DNA from: Bacteroidales bacterium
GTDB lineage: Bacteria; Bacteroidota; Bacteroidia; Bacteroidales; UBA12170
Assembly (NCBI GenBank): GCA_027858955.1
Contig: JAQIBR010000203.1
Location: forward strand, 1-38,944
DNA: 38,944 bases
Direction of reading: 5' to 3'
Shown here: one piece after another, positions 8,701-18,906 of the stretch
Numbering within the stretch: the stretch's first letter is position 1
How the letters are laid out: every line of letters starts with the position of its first letter
The notes under the pieces: generated by a model
The model's database searches: none
Seen by the model: the letters and a program-made list of their open reading frames with translations, nothing else
What the model was told of the DNA's origin: nothing
Made by a program: the position numbers and the translations under genes

Positions 8701-11664
8701 GGCACACGTATTGGAATGGTGATGACATTGCCAAGGCACATACATGGTGATATTAAGCTCGTAGACCAATGGGAAAAAGGAAAAAAACCTTCTTTAATCT
8801 TTCCTATGGATATTGAGACCGCAGTAAATTATGTTGATAAAATGATCAATCTGGGCGATTTTGAGCTAGTAGATCCAAATGCGCCCACCCTTGATGACGT
8901 ACGCCATATTGGAGGACTTACTTTTATTATGGCAAGAACTACCCATGGAGAAATTGGCTATAGTTTACCAGGCAATGTCCCCAATCCACCGACTGATGGT
9001 GTTGATACATTGACTCGCTTCGCTGGTGCTTTTGATCTCGCTTATAAAAGATTTGAAGACATAAAGGAGGCTGAAGCACAGGCTAGAGAAGCGCAGATTG
9101 AAGCAGCACTTGAAAGAACTCGTACTCAAAGTATGTTCATGCAACACTCAAATGAAATTAAGAGCATTTCCAATGTCTTTCATGAGCAATTACTTCTACT
9201 TGGTATCCCATCGGAATTTTCTTATGTGTGGTTGCCTGATGAAACAAAAGATGAACATCAGTTTTGGGCTACCTGGGCAGAAGAAAAAAAAGGAAGCTTA
9301 CTGTTTAAAAGCAAAGCAGTAACATATCCACTAGATAAGACCGAAGCATATACTGCAGCATGCTTTTCAGCATGGGAAAGCGATGAACTTGTTCATGTAA
9401 GTAAAATACAAGCTGAGGAAGTTGAAAAATTCTTTACTACTTGGAAAGAATTATTGCGTGGAGCGAAAAAATTAAAAACAGAATTATTTCCTGATGGCTT
9501 GTATTATGCTGAAGCATATATGAAATATGGATGCTTTGGTATTAATATTCGGAGGGAGCTTACAAATAATGAAAAGCAGATTCTTCTTCGTTTTACAATC
9601 GAATTTGAAAGAGCCTACACACGTTTCCTTGATCTTCAAAAGGCTGAGGCACAGACGCGCGAATCTCAAATTGAAGTAGCTCTGGAAAGAGTTAGAGGTC
9701 GCTCTCTGGCTATGCATCAAAGTAATGAATTGAATGATGTGGCGTATGTTTTATTTCAACAACTTAAAAACTTAGGTGGAAATCTTTGGGGAACAGGTTT
9801 TGGACTATTCAATGATGAAGGTGATGAAGATGAGTTTTGGTTTGCCAATGAAAAAGGAATTATGCCACCTGTAATGATTCCACATAAAAAAGATCCCATA
9901 CACAAAAAAATATATGAGGGATGGAAAAATAAAATCGATTTTTATTCTGAATCGAAAGAGAAGATTGAACTAAAGGCACACTACGATTACATGCTTTCGT
10001 TACCCGATGTAAAACCATTCTTTCAGGGCATATTGGATGCCGGATTGGCATTTCCTGACTGGCAACAGTGGAATGCAGCTTATTTCTCGCATGGTTGTTT
10101 ACTGATTATAACCATTGATCCTTATCATGACGAGCAAATTCTAAAACGCTTTGCAAAAGTCTTTGAACAAGCTTATATCCGTTTTCTCGACTTGCAAAGA
10201 GCAGAGATACAAACGTACAAAGCAAATATTGAAGTGGCACTGGAAAGGGTACGTGCAAGAGCCCTGGCCATGCATCAACCCGAAGAGTTGATTGAAGTTG
10301 CGGAAGTATTGCGCTATGAGATGGGATTATTAGGCGTGGAAGAATTGGAAACCAGTTCAATTTATATCAATAAAGCAAATCAAGCTGATGCAGAATGTTG
10401 GTTTGCTCTTAAAGATATCCGTATTCCTGAAAAACAATTACTATCCGATCATTTTAAATTGGCCTACCATGAAACCTGGGTGGGTCGACAAATGTTTGAT
10501 TTCCATCTGTCGGACAAAAATGAAATTTCCATAGCCATGAAAGGCGAAAACAGAAAAGAATGGATAGACTATTGCTCAAAACAGTCAACAAATTTTGAAG
10601 GATATTATGGCGATATTATTCCTGAGCGAACCTATCATTTATGCAAATTCTCCAATGGAGCGGTAGGTGCTGCAACACCTGGCAACATTTCTGCTGAAAG
10701 TTGGGAATTGCTTCGACGGGCTGCATCAGTGTTTTCATTGGCATATTCTCGCTTTAAAGATTTAACAAAAGCCCGCTTTGATTTACAATTATTGAAAACA
10801 GAAAAACGAAGAGCCGAAGAAGCACTGACAGAATTGAAAGCTACCCAATCACAACTCATCCAGGCCGAAAAAATGGCCAGTCTTGGTGAACTCACCGCTG
10901 GAATAGCTCACGAAATTCAAAACCCATTAAACTTCGTGAATAATTTTTCGGAAGTGAACTCAGAATTAATATCCGAACTGGTAATAGAACTTAAAAAAGA
11001 GATTCGCGACGCCGAAAATGAAGATATGATATTGAATGATATCAAAGAAAATGAGCAAAAAATAAACCATCACGGCAAACGAGCCAGCAATATTGTTAAA
11101 GGGATGCTCGAACATTCAAGAGCAAGTGATGGTAAGAGAGAACTAACTGATATCAATACACTTGCTGACGAATATTTACGTTTGGCATATCATGGATTGA
11201 GAGCTAAAGACAAAAATTTCAATGCAGATTTTAAGACTGACCTTGATAAATCACTTCCTAAAATCAATATTGTGCAGCAAGATATTGGACGAGTGCTTTT
11301 AAACCTGATTAATAATGCATTTCATGCTTGCACTGAGCGAAGTCGAATTGGCACTGAGCAAAGTCGAACTAGCACTGAGCGGAGCCGAAGTGCGGATGAC
11401 AAAGATTTCAAACCACTTATTACAGTTTCAACTTTGAATGGAAATGATGAGCTTATCATAAAAGTAAAAGATAACGGTAATGGAATTCCGGAAAGTATTA
11501 AGGAAAAAATTTTCCAACCCTTCTTTACCACTAAACCAACAGGGCAAGGAACAGGCTTAGGTTTATCATTAAGCTATGATATTATAAAAGCGCATGGCGG
11601 GGAGCTGAAGGTGGAAACCAGAGTCGGGGAAGGCGCAGCATTTATTATTCACTTACCCATTTAA
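5767..11664 (+). CDS. Giant soluble histidine kinase: NTF2-like domain, eight tandem sensor repeats, transmitter
   Basis: A 1965-residue cytoplasmic kinase with no signal peptide and no membrane segment. Residues ~1-130 resemble an NTF2/SnoaL-like cone fold, followed by a short coiled coil. Eight copies of a ~187-residue unit then follow, beginning near residues 173, 357, 546, 732, 919, 1111, 1302 and 1488. Each opens with a helix of the form IExxLERVRxxxMAM and closes with [24 protein letters not shown]. The core between looks like a mixed alpha/beta small-molecule sensor, perhaps GAF-like. The transmitter starts near 1695: H box [13 protein letters not shown] (His1715), N box [10 protein letters not shown]1 DNGNGIP, F box [10 protein letters not shown]2 GTGLGLSLS. 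Three 21-bp repeats sit between N and G1. It has no receiver. The signal sensed is unknown. Confidence 0.9.
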   Translation: MKLLKKEKEDVLKVYDTWLYSYLNGDVKTYDSFLDDEYRFIGSTDNEDFLNRKDTTKFFENTADQLAGQVEIRNSRKTFEKFNELIFITDLFDAYFLNANNWEYYGKFRFTSSLRKQKIGWRFVYQHFSTPDTKAQEGETIGTEQIAAENLQLREAIKRRTTELENKSQELEIEASLERVRTVAMSMRKPDDMLDVCRIISEQLQVLNVKDIRNVQTAIINEQKGTYLNYQYFTAYSKSVVEETEYNKNPLVNEMVNELKRSADAYFTGCLEGEELISFREYRKLDKQFPDPLLDKATKAHYNFYSIGLGGLGLTTYKPLPEAGLEIFKRFHNVFKLAYSRFIDIQQAEAQAREAKIEASLERVRSRAMAMHNSDELLDAGTLLYQELTKLGIESVTSGYVLVDEENKIDWNYTANPANQAIMPVPVGIPNNKTKVMRSINASWKVLKPYLSTELDPKETINHQTFVAERSTNFPISAAELIAVTPERLILNNFNFKQGYLLIVGGRKLVNEQIEIMLRFTKVFAMTYRRFLDLKQAEAQAKEAQIEVSLERVRSKTMAMHKSDELQDAAVMLFQQVEALGLQIVGCGFNIWDDDRNAATAWMSGLDRIQPPFKTSSKEDIFLRIYEAAQRGESLFVEEQSGKELENHYKYMASIPVFKKILNQLEKQGLSAPSFQIMHCAFFSHGYLMFITSEPVIDAYDLFKRFAKVFEQTYTRFLDLQKAEAQAREGQIELALERVRARTMAMQHSNELADASFLLVQQVKALGINTWGCAFNIFDENQNSSTEWFSNDEGSLPMYKTPRKGIFLRYYKAGQRGETLHIEKIEGKVCQDHYEFLCTLPVVGEALIKVKESGIPFPTSQIDHVAYFKYGYLLFITFEPVPKAHEIFKRFAKVFEQTYTRFLDLQKAEAEAQAMEAQIELALERIRAQAMAMNESSDLLDIVVTMRTEFIALGHEAHYFWHMRWLPEMYQKAMTSGDGTRIGMVMTLPRHIHGDIKLVDQWEKGKKPSLIFPMDIETAVNYVDKMINLGDFELVDPNAPTLDDVRHIGGLTFIMARTTHGEIGYSLPGNVPNPPTDGVDTLTRFAGAFDLAYKRFEDIKEAEAQAREAQIEAALERTRTQSMFMQHSNEIKSISNVFHEQLLLLGIPSEFSYVWLPDETKDEHQFWATWAEEKKGSLLFKSKAVTYPLDKTEAYTAACFSAWESDELVHVSKIQAEEVEKFFTTWKELLRGAKKLKTELFPDGLYYAEAYMKYGCFGINIRRELTNNEKQILLRFTIEFERAYTRFLDLQKAEAQTRESQIEVALERVRGRSLAMHQSNELNDVAYVLFQQLKNLGGNLWGTGFGLFNDEGDEDEFWFANEKGIMPPVMIPHKKDPIHKKIYEGWKNKIDFYSESKEKIELKAHYDYMLSLPDVKPFFQGILDAGLAFPDWQQWNAAYFSHGCLLIITIDPYHDEQILKRFAKVFEQAYIRFLDLQRAEIQTYKANIEVALERVRARALAMHQPEELIEVAEVLRYEMGLLGVEELETSSIYINKANQADAECWFALKDIRIPEKQLLSDHFKLAYHETWVGRQMFDFHLSDKNEISIAMKGENRKEWIDYCSKQSTNFEGYYGDIIPERTYHLCKFSNGAVGAATPGNISAESWELLRRAASVFSLAYSRFKDLTKARFDLQLLKTEKRRAEEALTELKATQSQLIQAEKMASLGELTAGIAHEIQNPLNFVNNFSEVNSELISELVIELKKEIRDAENEDMILNDIKENEQKINHHGKRASNIVKGMLEHSRASDGKRELTDINTLADEYLRLAYHGLRAKDKNFNADFKTDLDKSLPKINIVQQDIGRVLLNLINNAFHACTERSRIGTEQSRTSTERSRSADDKDFKPLITVSTLNGNDELIIKVKDNGNGIPESIKEKIFQPFFTTKPTGQGTGLGLSLSYDIIKAHGGELKVETRVGEGAAFIIHLPI
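11331..11393 (+). repeat. In-frame 21-bp repeat, 3 copies, in kinase 1
   Basis: Units at 11331, 11352 and 11373, each a variant of CACTGAGCGGAGTCGAA plus 4 bases; the last unit ends AAGTGC. Read in frame they add TERSR-type heptapeptides between the N box and G1 box. Confidence 0.9.
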
Positions 11665-11670
11665 TTAGAT

Positions 11671-14067
11671 ATGAAACTCAGGCTGAACATAATATTAGTA
11701 CTCTTAAGCATCGGCATCTTTGCATCGAATGTGCATGCTAAAAGTAGTATGATGCAAAAAAGTATTGATGACACTACTCGCATCGGGTTGTTGAATGCCC
11801 TTGCTTTTGAATTTTATAAACAAAGTGAGTTTGATAGTTGCCTGCATTATTCATTAAAAGCATTAAGCTTATCAGAAAATCTTTTATCATCAAAGCAGGC
11901 AATAAATAACGCTGAGTTTTTGAAACAAAGCAAAATACTTAAAGCGAAATCTTTGGCCAACATTGCTATGGGTACGCTAAAAAGCAACTCTAATGTGGCG
12001 TTGGATACGTTGAGAGCAGCTTTATTACTAATGAAGGAGACTGGAAATAAAGAGGGACAAGCCGACATTTATTCAGCCATTGCAGCAGTTTATGATTTTA
12101 ATTTTAAGAATGAAGAGGCATTTAAAAATCATCTATTAAGTATTGAATTATACAGGGAAACAGGAAACAAAAATAAACTCGCTCCAGAGTTGACGAATTT
12201 AGCCATATTACAAAGATATTTAGGTAAGTATGGCGATGCTCTTGAAAATTTGGTTGAATCCCTTAAAATCAGCAGCCAAATCAACGACAGCAGCACAATG
12301 GTTGAAACCTTACTGGCCATGGGATTTGTCTATCTTTTTGTTGAAAAATATGATGATGCCCTGAAAAGTCAAAATGATGCCCTCCTAATTTATGAGGCAA
12401 TGAAAGATACACTGGGTATAGCCATAATACATAATGATATGGGCGTTGCAAATATGAAGGCAGGAAATCTTTCCGAAGCATTAAAACAACACCAGGCAGC
12501 TTTGGAAATTAGATTAAAATCAACTGAGTATTATTACACTTTCGCATCATATTCATATATTGGCTCTATTTATGAAGAGTGGGCCAATTACACCGAGGCT
12601 CTCAGAAATTATGAGGCTGGATTAGAGTATGCAGCACTTTCAGATTTAAAGACCAGCATTGTTGATGCTAATCTTGAATGTGGAATGATACATTTCAAAA
12701 CAGCAGAATATGATAAAGCAATGCAACATTTTAGGGTTGCGCTTGAGTTGAGCCGCAAAATTGAAGACCATACCGGTGAATCTAAAGCAGCCATGAATAT
12801 TGCCGAAATTTACCTTTCCACTGATGAAACAGCAAAAGCTATTTCCTGGTTAATTAAAGCTGAAAAAGTAGTGCCAAAATCGGCATTTAAATTTATGGCA
12901 GCTATCTATGAAAGGATTGCCGCCAGCTACTATAAAATTGGTGATTATGAAAATGCTTACAAGAATCAACAGTTATACTCCCAGGTTAAGGATTCTCTTG
13001 TAATTGCTGAAAATAGGGTGAAAATAACCACTCTGATAAACCGGCTAGATATTGAAAACAAGCAGGCTTTACAAAATGAGAAATATAATAAGATGCTTGA
13101 GATCAAACAGTCAGAACTAAAACGCCAAAAAGTACTTCGGAACTTTTTCCTTTTCGGGATGTTCATAATATTGGTAATGGCAGTAATTTATTTCATCCGC
13201 TATACCGAAAAGAAAAAACTAAATACTAAATTGAACAACTTATTATCGAACCTCAAATCCACTCAAACTCAACTTATCCAATCCGAAAAAATGGCTTCGC
13301 TTGGAGAACTTACTGCCGGAATTGCTCATGAAATACAAAATCCCTTAAATTTTGTAAACAATTTCTCGGAGGTAAGTGTTGATATACTTGAAGAATTGAA
13401 AGATGAGTTGGAAAATGGAAATTTGGCTGAGGTAATAGCCATTGCAGGTGATTTAAAGCAAAACCTTGAAAAGATCGGCGATCACGGCAAAAGGGCAAGC
13501 AGTATTGTAAAAGGTATGTTGGAGCACTCCAGAACTAGTGACGGTCAACGTGAACTCACTGATATAAATGCACTAGCAAATGAATTCTTAAGTCTTGCAT
13601 ATCATGGTTTAAGAGCAAAGGACAAATCGTTCAATGCTGATTTTAAAACTGAATTTGATAACAACTTGCCAAAAATTAAAGTTATTCCACAAGATATTAG
13701 CAGGGTATTATTAAACCTAATCAATAATGCTTTCCATGCTTGCACTGAGCGGAGTCGAACTAGCACTGAGCGAAGTCGAAGTGCAGTTGATAACAAAGAT
13801 TTCAAACCACTTGTTTCAGTTTCAACATCAAAAGAAAATGATCAGTTTATCATAAAAGTAAAGGATAATGGTAACGGTATACATGAAAATATTAAAGACA
13901 AAATTTTTCAACCATTTTTCACAACCAAGCCAACAGGGCAAGGAACTGGCTTAGGGCTTTCATTGAGTTACGATATTATAAAAGCGCATGGCGGAGAGCT
14001 GAAAGTTGAAACAACGGAAGGTCTCGGATCAGAATTTGTGATCATATTACCAATAATAAATAGTTAA
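11671..14067 (+). CDS. Membrane sensor histidine kinase with periplasmic TPR domain
   Basis: A 798-residue kinase. The signal peptide is residues 1-24 (ending NVHA). A long helical region (~30-450) is built of tetratricopeptide-like repeats, with recurring patterns such as GDALENLVESLKI, GNLSEALKQHQAALEI and AEYDKAMQHFRVALEL. A coiled coil and one transmembrane segment at ~491-512 (FFLFGMFIILVMAVIYFI) come next, followed by the shared transmitter with His553 in [14 protein letters not shown] and N, G1, F and G2 boxes. It starts 6 bp after the previous stop, so it is part of one transcript. TPRs at the surface suggest sensing of a protein or peptide partner. No receiver is attached. Confidence 0.9.
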   Translation: MKLRLNIILVLLSIGIFASNVHAKSSMMQKSIDDTTRIGLLNALAFEFYKQSEFDSCLHYSLKALSLSENLLSSKQAINNAEFLKQSKILKAKSLANIAMGTLKSNSNVALDTLRAALLLMKETGNKEGQADIYSAIAAVYDFNFKNEEAFKNHLLSIELYRETGNKNKLAPELTNLAILQRYLGKYGDALENLVESLKISSQINDSSTMVETLLAMGFVYLFVEKYDDALKSQNDALLIYEAMKDTLGIAIIHNDMGVANMKAGNLSEALKQHQAALEIRLKSTEYYYTFASYSYIGSIYEEWANYTEALRNYEAGLEYAALSDLKTSIVDANLECGMIHFKTAEYDKAMQHFRVALELSRKIEDHTGESKAAMNIAEIYLSTDETAKAISWLIKAEKVVPKSAFKFMAAIYERIAASYYKIGDYENAYKNQQLYSQVKDSLVIAENRVKITTLINRLDIENKQALQNEKYNKMLEIKQSELKRQKVLRNFFLFGMFIILVMAVIYFIRYTEKKKLNTKLNNLLSNLKSTQTQLIQSEKMASLGELTAGIAHEIQNPLNFVNNFSEVSVDILEELKDELENGNLAEVIAIAGDLKQNLEKIGDHGKRASSIVKGMLEHSRTSDGQRELTDINALANEFLSLAYHGLRAKDKSFNADFKTEFDNNLPKIKVIPQDISRVLLNLINNAFHACTERSRTSTERSRSAVDNKDFKPLVSVSTSKENDQFIIKVKDNGNGIHENIKDKIFQPFFTTKPTGQGTGLGLSLSYDIIKAHGGELKVETTEGLGSEFVIILPIINS
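13743..13784 (+). repeat. In-frame 21-bp repeat, 2 copies, in kinase 2
   Basis: Units at 13743 and 13764, the same element and same site in the ATPase domain as in kinase 1; the last copy ends AAGTGC. Confidence 0.9.
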
Positions 14068-14073
14068 TATAAA

Positions 14074-16395
14074 ATGAAGCTAACTTATAATAATATTTTT
14101 CTGACTTTAATGCTCATAATCACTTTTGAAAGGGATGGATTCTCACAATCTGTCCACTTCAATTATGATTATGATTCAATAGTTAATCAATTACCACTAC
14201 TAAAAACTGATGCAGAAAAAATAGAGTCTCTTATTTTATTAATTGATGGAAATCCCGAAGTTATCACTGAGCCTCAATCAAATCAAATATCTTTTTTAAA
14301 GCAATTGATTGAACTCAATAATAAAAATATGACCATCAACATTGAACCATATGCTGAATTGGATGAAGCTTTTTCAATATGGCTAGCCGGTGATTATGAA
14401 AATGCATTAGTTAAAATCAAAAGATCAATTGACTTATTTGATCAGCAAAAGAAAATAATTGCCCCACTTCTCATGCAAATGAGAACACTCTTTAACCTAA
14501 TGAATAATCAGGATGAAAGATTTAATTTCTATAAAGAAAAACTTAATTATTATCTGATAAATGGTCCTGCTGAAAATACAGCATCTTGTTACCATGGAAT
14601 AGCAGGATACTATAACTATAAAGCCGATTACAATCTAGCCATTAGCAATTATCTTAGAGCAGGTGCTATATACAAACCTTTTTGGCAAACTATGTATAAT
14701 AATGAAATAGCTGTCGTTGGTCAGATGTATGAAACATGGGGCAATGAAGAGAAAGCAGTTTATTATTTAAACTTAGCCCTGCCTTTGATTAGGAAATCTG
14801 TTGATACTGTGAACATTGCATTTACATTAATGCCTCTGATAAATATAAGTATCAATCATAAAAAGTTTGAACTAGCTCATAAATATGCAGATGAATCCAT
14901 TGAAGTAACCAGTCGATATAAGAATGAGAATAGCCCCATTTATGCACTCGCTGTACTTTCCAAGGCTTTGGTTTTCTTGGCAATGAAAGAAGCTGATTTG
15001 GCATATCCCTATTTAATGGAAGTACAAGGATTGGTTGAAAGATTTGATTTTCAATTTATAAATAATGATGGAGATTTAGAAAGTGATTTTGGCTTCTACA
15101 GGTATTATATGCTTAAGAACGATCGTAAATCTGCTATTAGCTATCTACAGACAGCCTATAATAAATCAGTTAAAGAAGAGGCTAATATCTTCCAACTGAA
15201 ATACCTGAAAGATCTTGCTTCATACTATGAAAAACAGAACCCGGCTTTATCCATACGGTACATCAATAGCTATTTTAAACTTCAGGAAACACTTGAAGAA
15301 GACAATCAAAAAGTCAAAGTAGCTCAGTATGAAATTGAGCAAAAAGAACTGGAACAAAACCAAAGTATAATTGTTTTAAAACAGGAAAAAGCTATACAAG
15401 AAGCCACCATTAATCAACGCAATACTATTATCTGGATTTCTTTGATAGCACTTATTCTAATTATTGTATCGATGATCTTTTTATATCGACAATTCAGGCT
15501 AAACAAGAAAACACTTTTATCACTACGCAAAACACAGCGTCAATTAATTCATGCAGAAAAAATGGCATCTCTTGGAGAACTCACTGCAGGCATTGCTCAT
15601 GAGATCCAAAACCCTTTAAACTTTGTTAATAATTTTTCGGAAGTAAGTGTTGATTTAGTGACTGAGATGAATGAAGAAATAGAGACAGGAAACACCGAAG
15701 ATGTAAAAGCAATTTCTAATGACTTAAAACAAAATCTTGAGAAAATAAGTCATCACGGAAAACGTGCAAGCAATATTGTAAAAGGAATGCTTGAACATTC
15801 AAGAGCGAGTGATGGTAAGAGAGAACTAACTGATATCAATACACTAGCTGATGAATATTTACGTTTGGCTTATCATAGTTTAAAAGCAAAAGATAAATCC
15901 TTCAATGCTGATTTTAAGACAGACTTTGATAAAACACTTCCTAAAACCAGTATTGTTCCCCAAGATATTGGAAGAGTGCTTTTAAATTTAATTAATAATG
16001 CTTTTCACGCTTGCACTGAGCGGAGCCGAACTGGCACTGAGCGGAGCCGAACTGGCACTGAGCGAAGTCGAACTAGCACTGAGCGAAGTCGAACTAGCAC
16101 TGAGCGGAGTCGAAGTGCAGTTGATAAAAATGATTTCAAACCACTTGTTTCAATTTCCACTTCAAAAGAAAATGATCAGGTTGTTATAAAAGTGAAGGAT
16201 AATGGTAATGGAATTCCAGCAAAAGTCTTGGATAAAATCTTCCAACCCTTCTTCACCACTAAACCAACAGGGCAAGGAACAGGATTAGGTTTATCATTAA
16301 GCTATGATATTATAAAAGCGCATGGCGGGGAGCTGAAAGTGGATACAAAAGAAGGTGAAGGAAGTGAGTTTAGAATTCAATTACCAATATTTTAA
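14074..16395 (+). CDS. Membrane sensor histidine kinase with periplasmic helical/TPR domain
   Basis: A 773-residue kinase starting 6 bp after the previous gene. The N-terminal hydrophobic segment (residues ~7-25) reads as a signal peptide. Residues ~100-420 are alpha-helical with degenerate TPR units such as YKADYNLAISNYLRAGAIY and GNEEKAVYYLNLALPL. A coiled coil rich in Glu/Gln precedes a transmembrane helix at ~450-471 (IIWISLIALILIIVSMIFLY). The transmitter has His509 and all ATP-binding boxes. It carries five 21-bp repeat copies, the longest array in the locus, which add 35 residues to the loop before G1. The ligand is unknown. Confidence 0.9.
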   Translation: MKLTYNNIFLTLMLIITFERDGFSQSVHFNYDYDSIVNQLPLLKTDAEKIESLILLIDGNPEVITEPQSNQISFLKQLIELNNKNMTINIEPYAELDEAFSIWLAGDYENALVKIKRSIDLFDQQKKIIAPLLMQMRTLFNLMNNQDERFNFYKEKLNYYLINGPAENTASCYHGIAGYYNYKADYNLAISNYLRAGAIYKPFWQTMYNNEIAVVGQMYETWGNEEKAVYYLNLALPLIRKSVDTVNIAFTLMPLINISINHKKFELAHKYADESIEVTSRYKNENSPIYALAVLSKALVFLAMKEADLAYPYLMEVQGLVERFDFQFINNDGDLESDFGFYRYYMLKNDRKSAISYLQTAYNKSVKEEANIFQLKYLKDLASYYEKQNPALSIRYINSYFKLQETLEEDNQKVKVAQYEIEQKELEQNQSIIVLKQEKAIQEATINQRNTIIWISLIALILIIVSMIFLYRQFRLNKKTLLSLRKTQRQLIHAEKMASLGELTAGIAHEIQNPLNFVNNFSEVSVDLVTEMNEEIETGNTEDVKAISNDLKQNLEKISHHGKRASNIVKGMLEHSRASDGKRELTDINTLADEYLRLAYHSLKAKDKSFNADFKTDFDKTLPKTSIVPQDIGRVLLNLINNAFHACTERSRTGTERSRTGTERSRTSTERSRTSTERSRSAVDKNDFKPLVSISTSKENDQVVIKVKDNGNGIPAKVLDKIFQPFFTTKPTGQGTGLGLSLSYDIIKAHGGELKVDTKEGEGSEFRIQLPIF
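16014..16118 (+). repeat. In-frame 21-bp repeat, 5 copies, in kinase 3
   Basis: Units begin at 16014, 16035, 16056, 16077 and 16098. Adjacent units are almost identical: two GGAGCCGAACTGG types, then two GAAGTCGAACTAG types, then the terminal AAGTGC type. This suggests stepwise local duplication. Alternative frames across the array are also open because 21 is a multiple of three. Confidence 0.92.
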
Positions 16396-16405
16396 AAATT
16401 CAAAT

Positions 16406-18901
16406 ATGGATCAAATTATCGCAAATACAAAAGTTATTCCAGCTAAAATAATCAAGAAAATTGATGATTTAAATAAGCGTGCATGGCTGGTACATGACAC
16501 TCAAGCTACACTTGGATTAGAATTAAGTAGTGAAGCAAAAAATCTGTCTGAAGAATATTCTTATCAAAAAGGATTAGCTTATTCCATACGCAATATGGGT
16601 GTAAGTAATCGCTATTTATCCAATCTTGAATTGGCATTATCCCTTTCCATGCAGGCAATGGATATGTTTTTAGAATTGGATGACAAAAGTGGAGAATCAC
16701 AATCGTTGGTATCCATAGCTGCAATCTATTATTATATGGGCGATTATGACAAAGGACTTGATTATTTTTTACATGGCCTGAAACATGGTGAAGAAGTTGG
16801 TAATAAAGAATCTACAGCTTATGCTTATAATGGTGCCGGCTACATTTATGCCTTGCTGGGTGATCTTAAGAAAGGCCTTGAATTTCTTCAAAATGCATTG
16901 CCACTGAGCAGGAAATTACAAAATTTCAGTCTTGAATCTTCTGTTCTTGAAAGTATTGCATATGTATACTTGCACGATGAACAGTTTGACAAGGCTTATG
17001 AAACTTATATTGAATGCCAACACTTAAGTGAACAAAAGAATGATAAAAGAAATCTTGGTTATGCACTTTTTGGAATTGGCGAGATATTAATGAATCAAAA
17101 AAAGCTGACAGAAGCTAAACCATATTTTTTGAAAAGCCTTTTAATGCACAGAGAGATAGGTTATAAAGTAGGAGAGGCTAACTCCCTATTGCTTTTGGGA
17201 AGATTATCATTTCTTCAGAAAGAAACAGAACAAACGAAAGAGTATTTACTTGAATCTCTAAAAGTTGCCGAAGAAATTAAAGCAAAAGCTGCGATCTATA
17301 TGGCACATGAGGCATTGGCTGAATTATACGAAAGAAAAGAGGAATTTCAATTATTTGTAAAACATTACAAGCTCTTTCAAAAAATTAAATCTGAGGTTTT
17401 TAAAGATGAACAGGAAACCAAACAAAAGTATTTGAATATTCAGTATGAAATGGAAAAACTACAAAAGGAAGCTGAGATCAACCGGCTTACTAATGTTGTG
17501 ATGAAAGAAAAGAATACTGAACTGGAAAAGAAAACCGAAGAGCTTGAAAAATCTTATAACAGTGTATCTGTCTTAAGTAAAATCGGCAGGGATATTACTT
17601 CAACGCTTGATCTGGAAACAATTTTAAATACGGTCTATGAAAATGTAAATCAATTGATGGATGCAACTGTTTTTGGAATTGGTATCTATAAATCTGAAGA
17701 AGCTGCTATTGAATACCGCTTATCAGTTGAGGAAGGAAAACGCTACCAACCATACATCAGAATGATGAGTGACAAAAGTCAGCTGGCAGTTTGGTGTATT
17801 GAAAATGAAAAAGAAGTTTTTATAAATGATATTGAAAAGGAATTCTCCAGATATTTGAAAGATATAGATATAACCTTTCTTAAATCAGCTGCTCTTGAAG
17901 ACGGCAGTATGCCAAAAAGTCCTAAATCTCTTATTTATCTTCCATTACAGGTTAAGGATAAAACGATTGGTCTTATTTCGGTTCAGACTTTCGAAAATAA
18001 CGCTTATACTCAATACCATTTAGATATTCTAAAAACACTCGCTTCTTATACTTCAGCAGCATTATATAATGCAAGCTCGTTTGAAACACTTCAAGGTACG
18101 CTTAGCGAACTTAAATTAACACAGGAGCAACTCATTCAGTCCGAAAAAATGGCATCACTCGGTGAACTGACTGCCGGAATTGCTCATGAAATTCAAAACC
18201 CTTTAAATTTTGTAAACAATTTCGCTGAAGTGAGTGCTGATTTAGTAACTGAGATGAATGAAGAAATGGATGCTGGAAATACAGAAGACGTAAAGGTCAT
18301 TTCTAATGATTTAAAGCAAAATCTTGAAAAAATCAGTCACCACGGAAAAAGGGCAAGTAATATTGTAAAAGGAATGCTTGAACATTCAAGAGCTAGTGAT
18401 GGCAAAAGAGAACTAACTGATATCAATACACTTGCTGATGAATATTTACGTTTGGCCTATCATGGTTTAAGAGCAAAAGATAAATCCTTCAATGCTGATT
18501 TTAAGACAGACTTTGATAAAACACTTCCTAAAATCAATATTATTCAGCAAGATATTGGAAGAGTGCTTTTAAACCTGATTAATAATGCTTTTCATGCATG
18601 TGCTGAGCGAAGTCGAACTGCAAATGATAACAAAGATTTCAAACCACTTGTTTCACTATTCACTTTGATAGAAGAAGATACTGTTGTCATAAAAGTAAAA
18701 GATAATGGTAATGGAATTCCTGAAAGCATTAAAGACAAGATTTTCCAGCCATTTTTTACAACCAAACCAACCGGACAAGGAACAGGATTAGGATTGAGTT
18801 TGAGCCACGACATTATTAAGGCACATGGTGGGACCATTTCTATTGAATCGAAAGAAAATTCGGGAACTGAATTCATAATTTTTCTACCAATTAAAATATA
18901 A
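16406..18901 (+). CDS. Soluble histidine kinase with TPR array and GAF domain
   Basis: Read from the ATG at 16406 (831 residues); an in-frame ATG at 16355 would overlap the preceding gene and add residues that look like its shadow. No signal peptide or transmembrane helix, so cytoplasmic. Residues ~30-350 hold TPR repeats (GDYDKGLDYFLHGLKHGEE, GDLKKGLEFLQNALPLSRK, KKLTEAKPYFLKSLLMHRE). A coiled coil follows, and then a GAF domain at ~385-560, with GRDITSTLDLETILNTVYE at its start and IYLPLQVKDKTIGLISVQTF near its end. The transmitter has His594 and intact N, G1, F and G2 boxes. Only one 21-bp unit is present. Likely an intracellular small-molecule or redox sensor. Confidence 0.9.
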   Translation: MDQIIANTKVIPAKIIKKIDDLNKRAWLVHDTQATLGLELSSEAKNLSEEYSYQKGLAYSIRNMGVSNRYLSNLELALSLSMQAMDMFLELDDKSGESQSLVSIAAIYYYMGDYDKGLDYFLHGLKHGEEVGNKESTAYAYNGAGYIYALLGDLKKGLEFLQNALPLSRKLQNFSLESSVLESIAYVYLHDEQFDKAYETYIECQHLSEQKNDKRNLGYALFGIGEILMNQKKLTEAKPYFLKSLLMHREIGYKVGEANSLLLLGRLSFLQKETEQTKEYLLESLKVAEEIKAKAAIYMAHEALAELYERKEEFQLFVKHYKLFQKIKSEVFKDEQETKQKYLNIQYEMEKLQKEAEINRLTNVVMKEKNTELEKKTEELEKSYNSVSVLSKIGRDITSTLDLETILNTVYENVNQLMDATVFGIGIYKSEEAAIEYRLSVEEGKRYQPYIRMMSDKSQLAVWCIENEKEVFINDIEKEFSRYLKDIDITFLKSAALEDGSMPKSPKSLIYLPLQVKDKTIGLISVQTFENNAYTQYHLDILKTLASYTSAALYNASSFETLQGTLSELKLTQEQLIQSEKMASLGELTAGIAHEIQNPLNFVNNFAEVSADLVTEMNEEMDAGNTEDVKVISNDLKQNLEKISHHGKRASNIVKGMLEHSRASDGKRELTDINTLADEYLRLAYHGLRAKDKSFNADFKTDFDKTLPKINIIQQDIGRVLLNLINNAFHACAERSRTANDNKDFKPLVSLFTLIEEDTVVIKVKDNGNGIPESIKDKIFQPFFTTKPTGQGTGLGLSLSHDIIKAHGGTISIESKENSGTEFIIFLPIKI
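18601..18621 (+). repeat. Single, degenerate 21-bp unit in kinase 4
   Basis: GCTGAGCGAAGTCGAACTGC lies at the same codon position as the arrays in the neighbouring kinases. It encodes AERSRTA and may be the ancestral single-copy state or a contracted array. Confidence 0.75.
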
Positions 18902-18906
18902 ATAAA

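Noticed and set aside
11331-16118. CRISPR-like direct repeats
   Set aside because: The 21-bp units are contiguous with no spacers, lie inside kinase coding sequence and keep the reading frame.
15998-16189. Second protein ([14 protein letters not shown] pattern) in another frame over the repeats
   Set aside because: It is open only because the 21-bp repeat has no stop in any frame; no start signal or family support.
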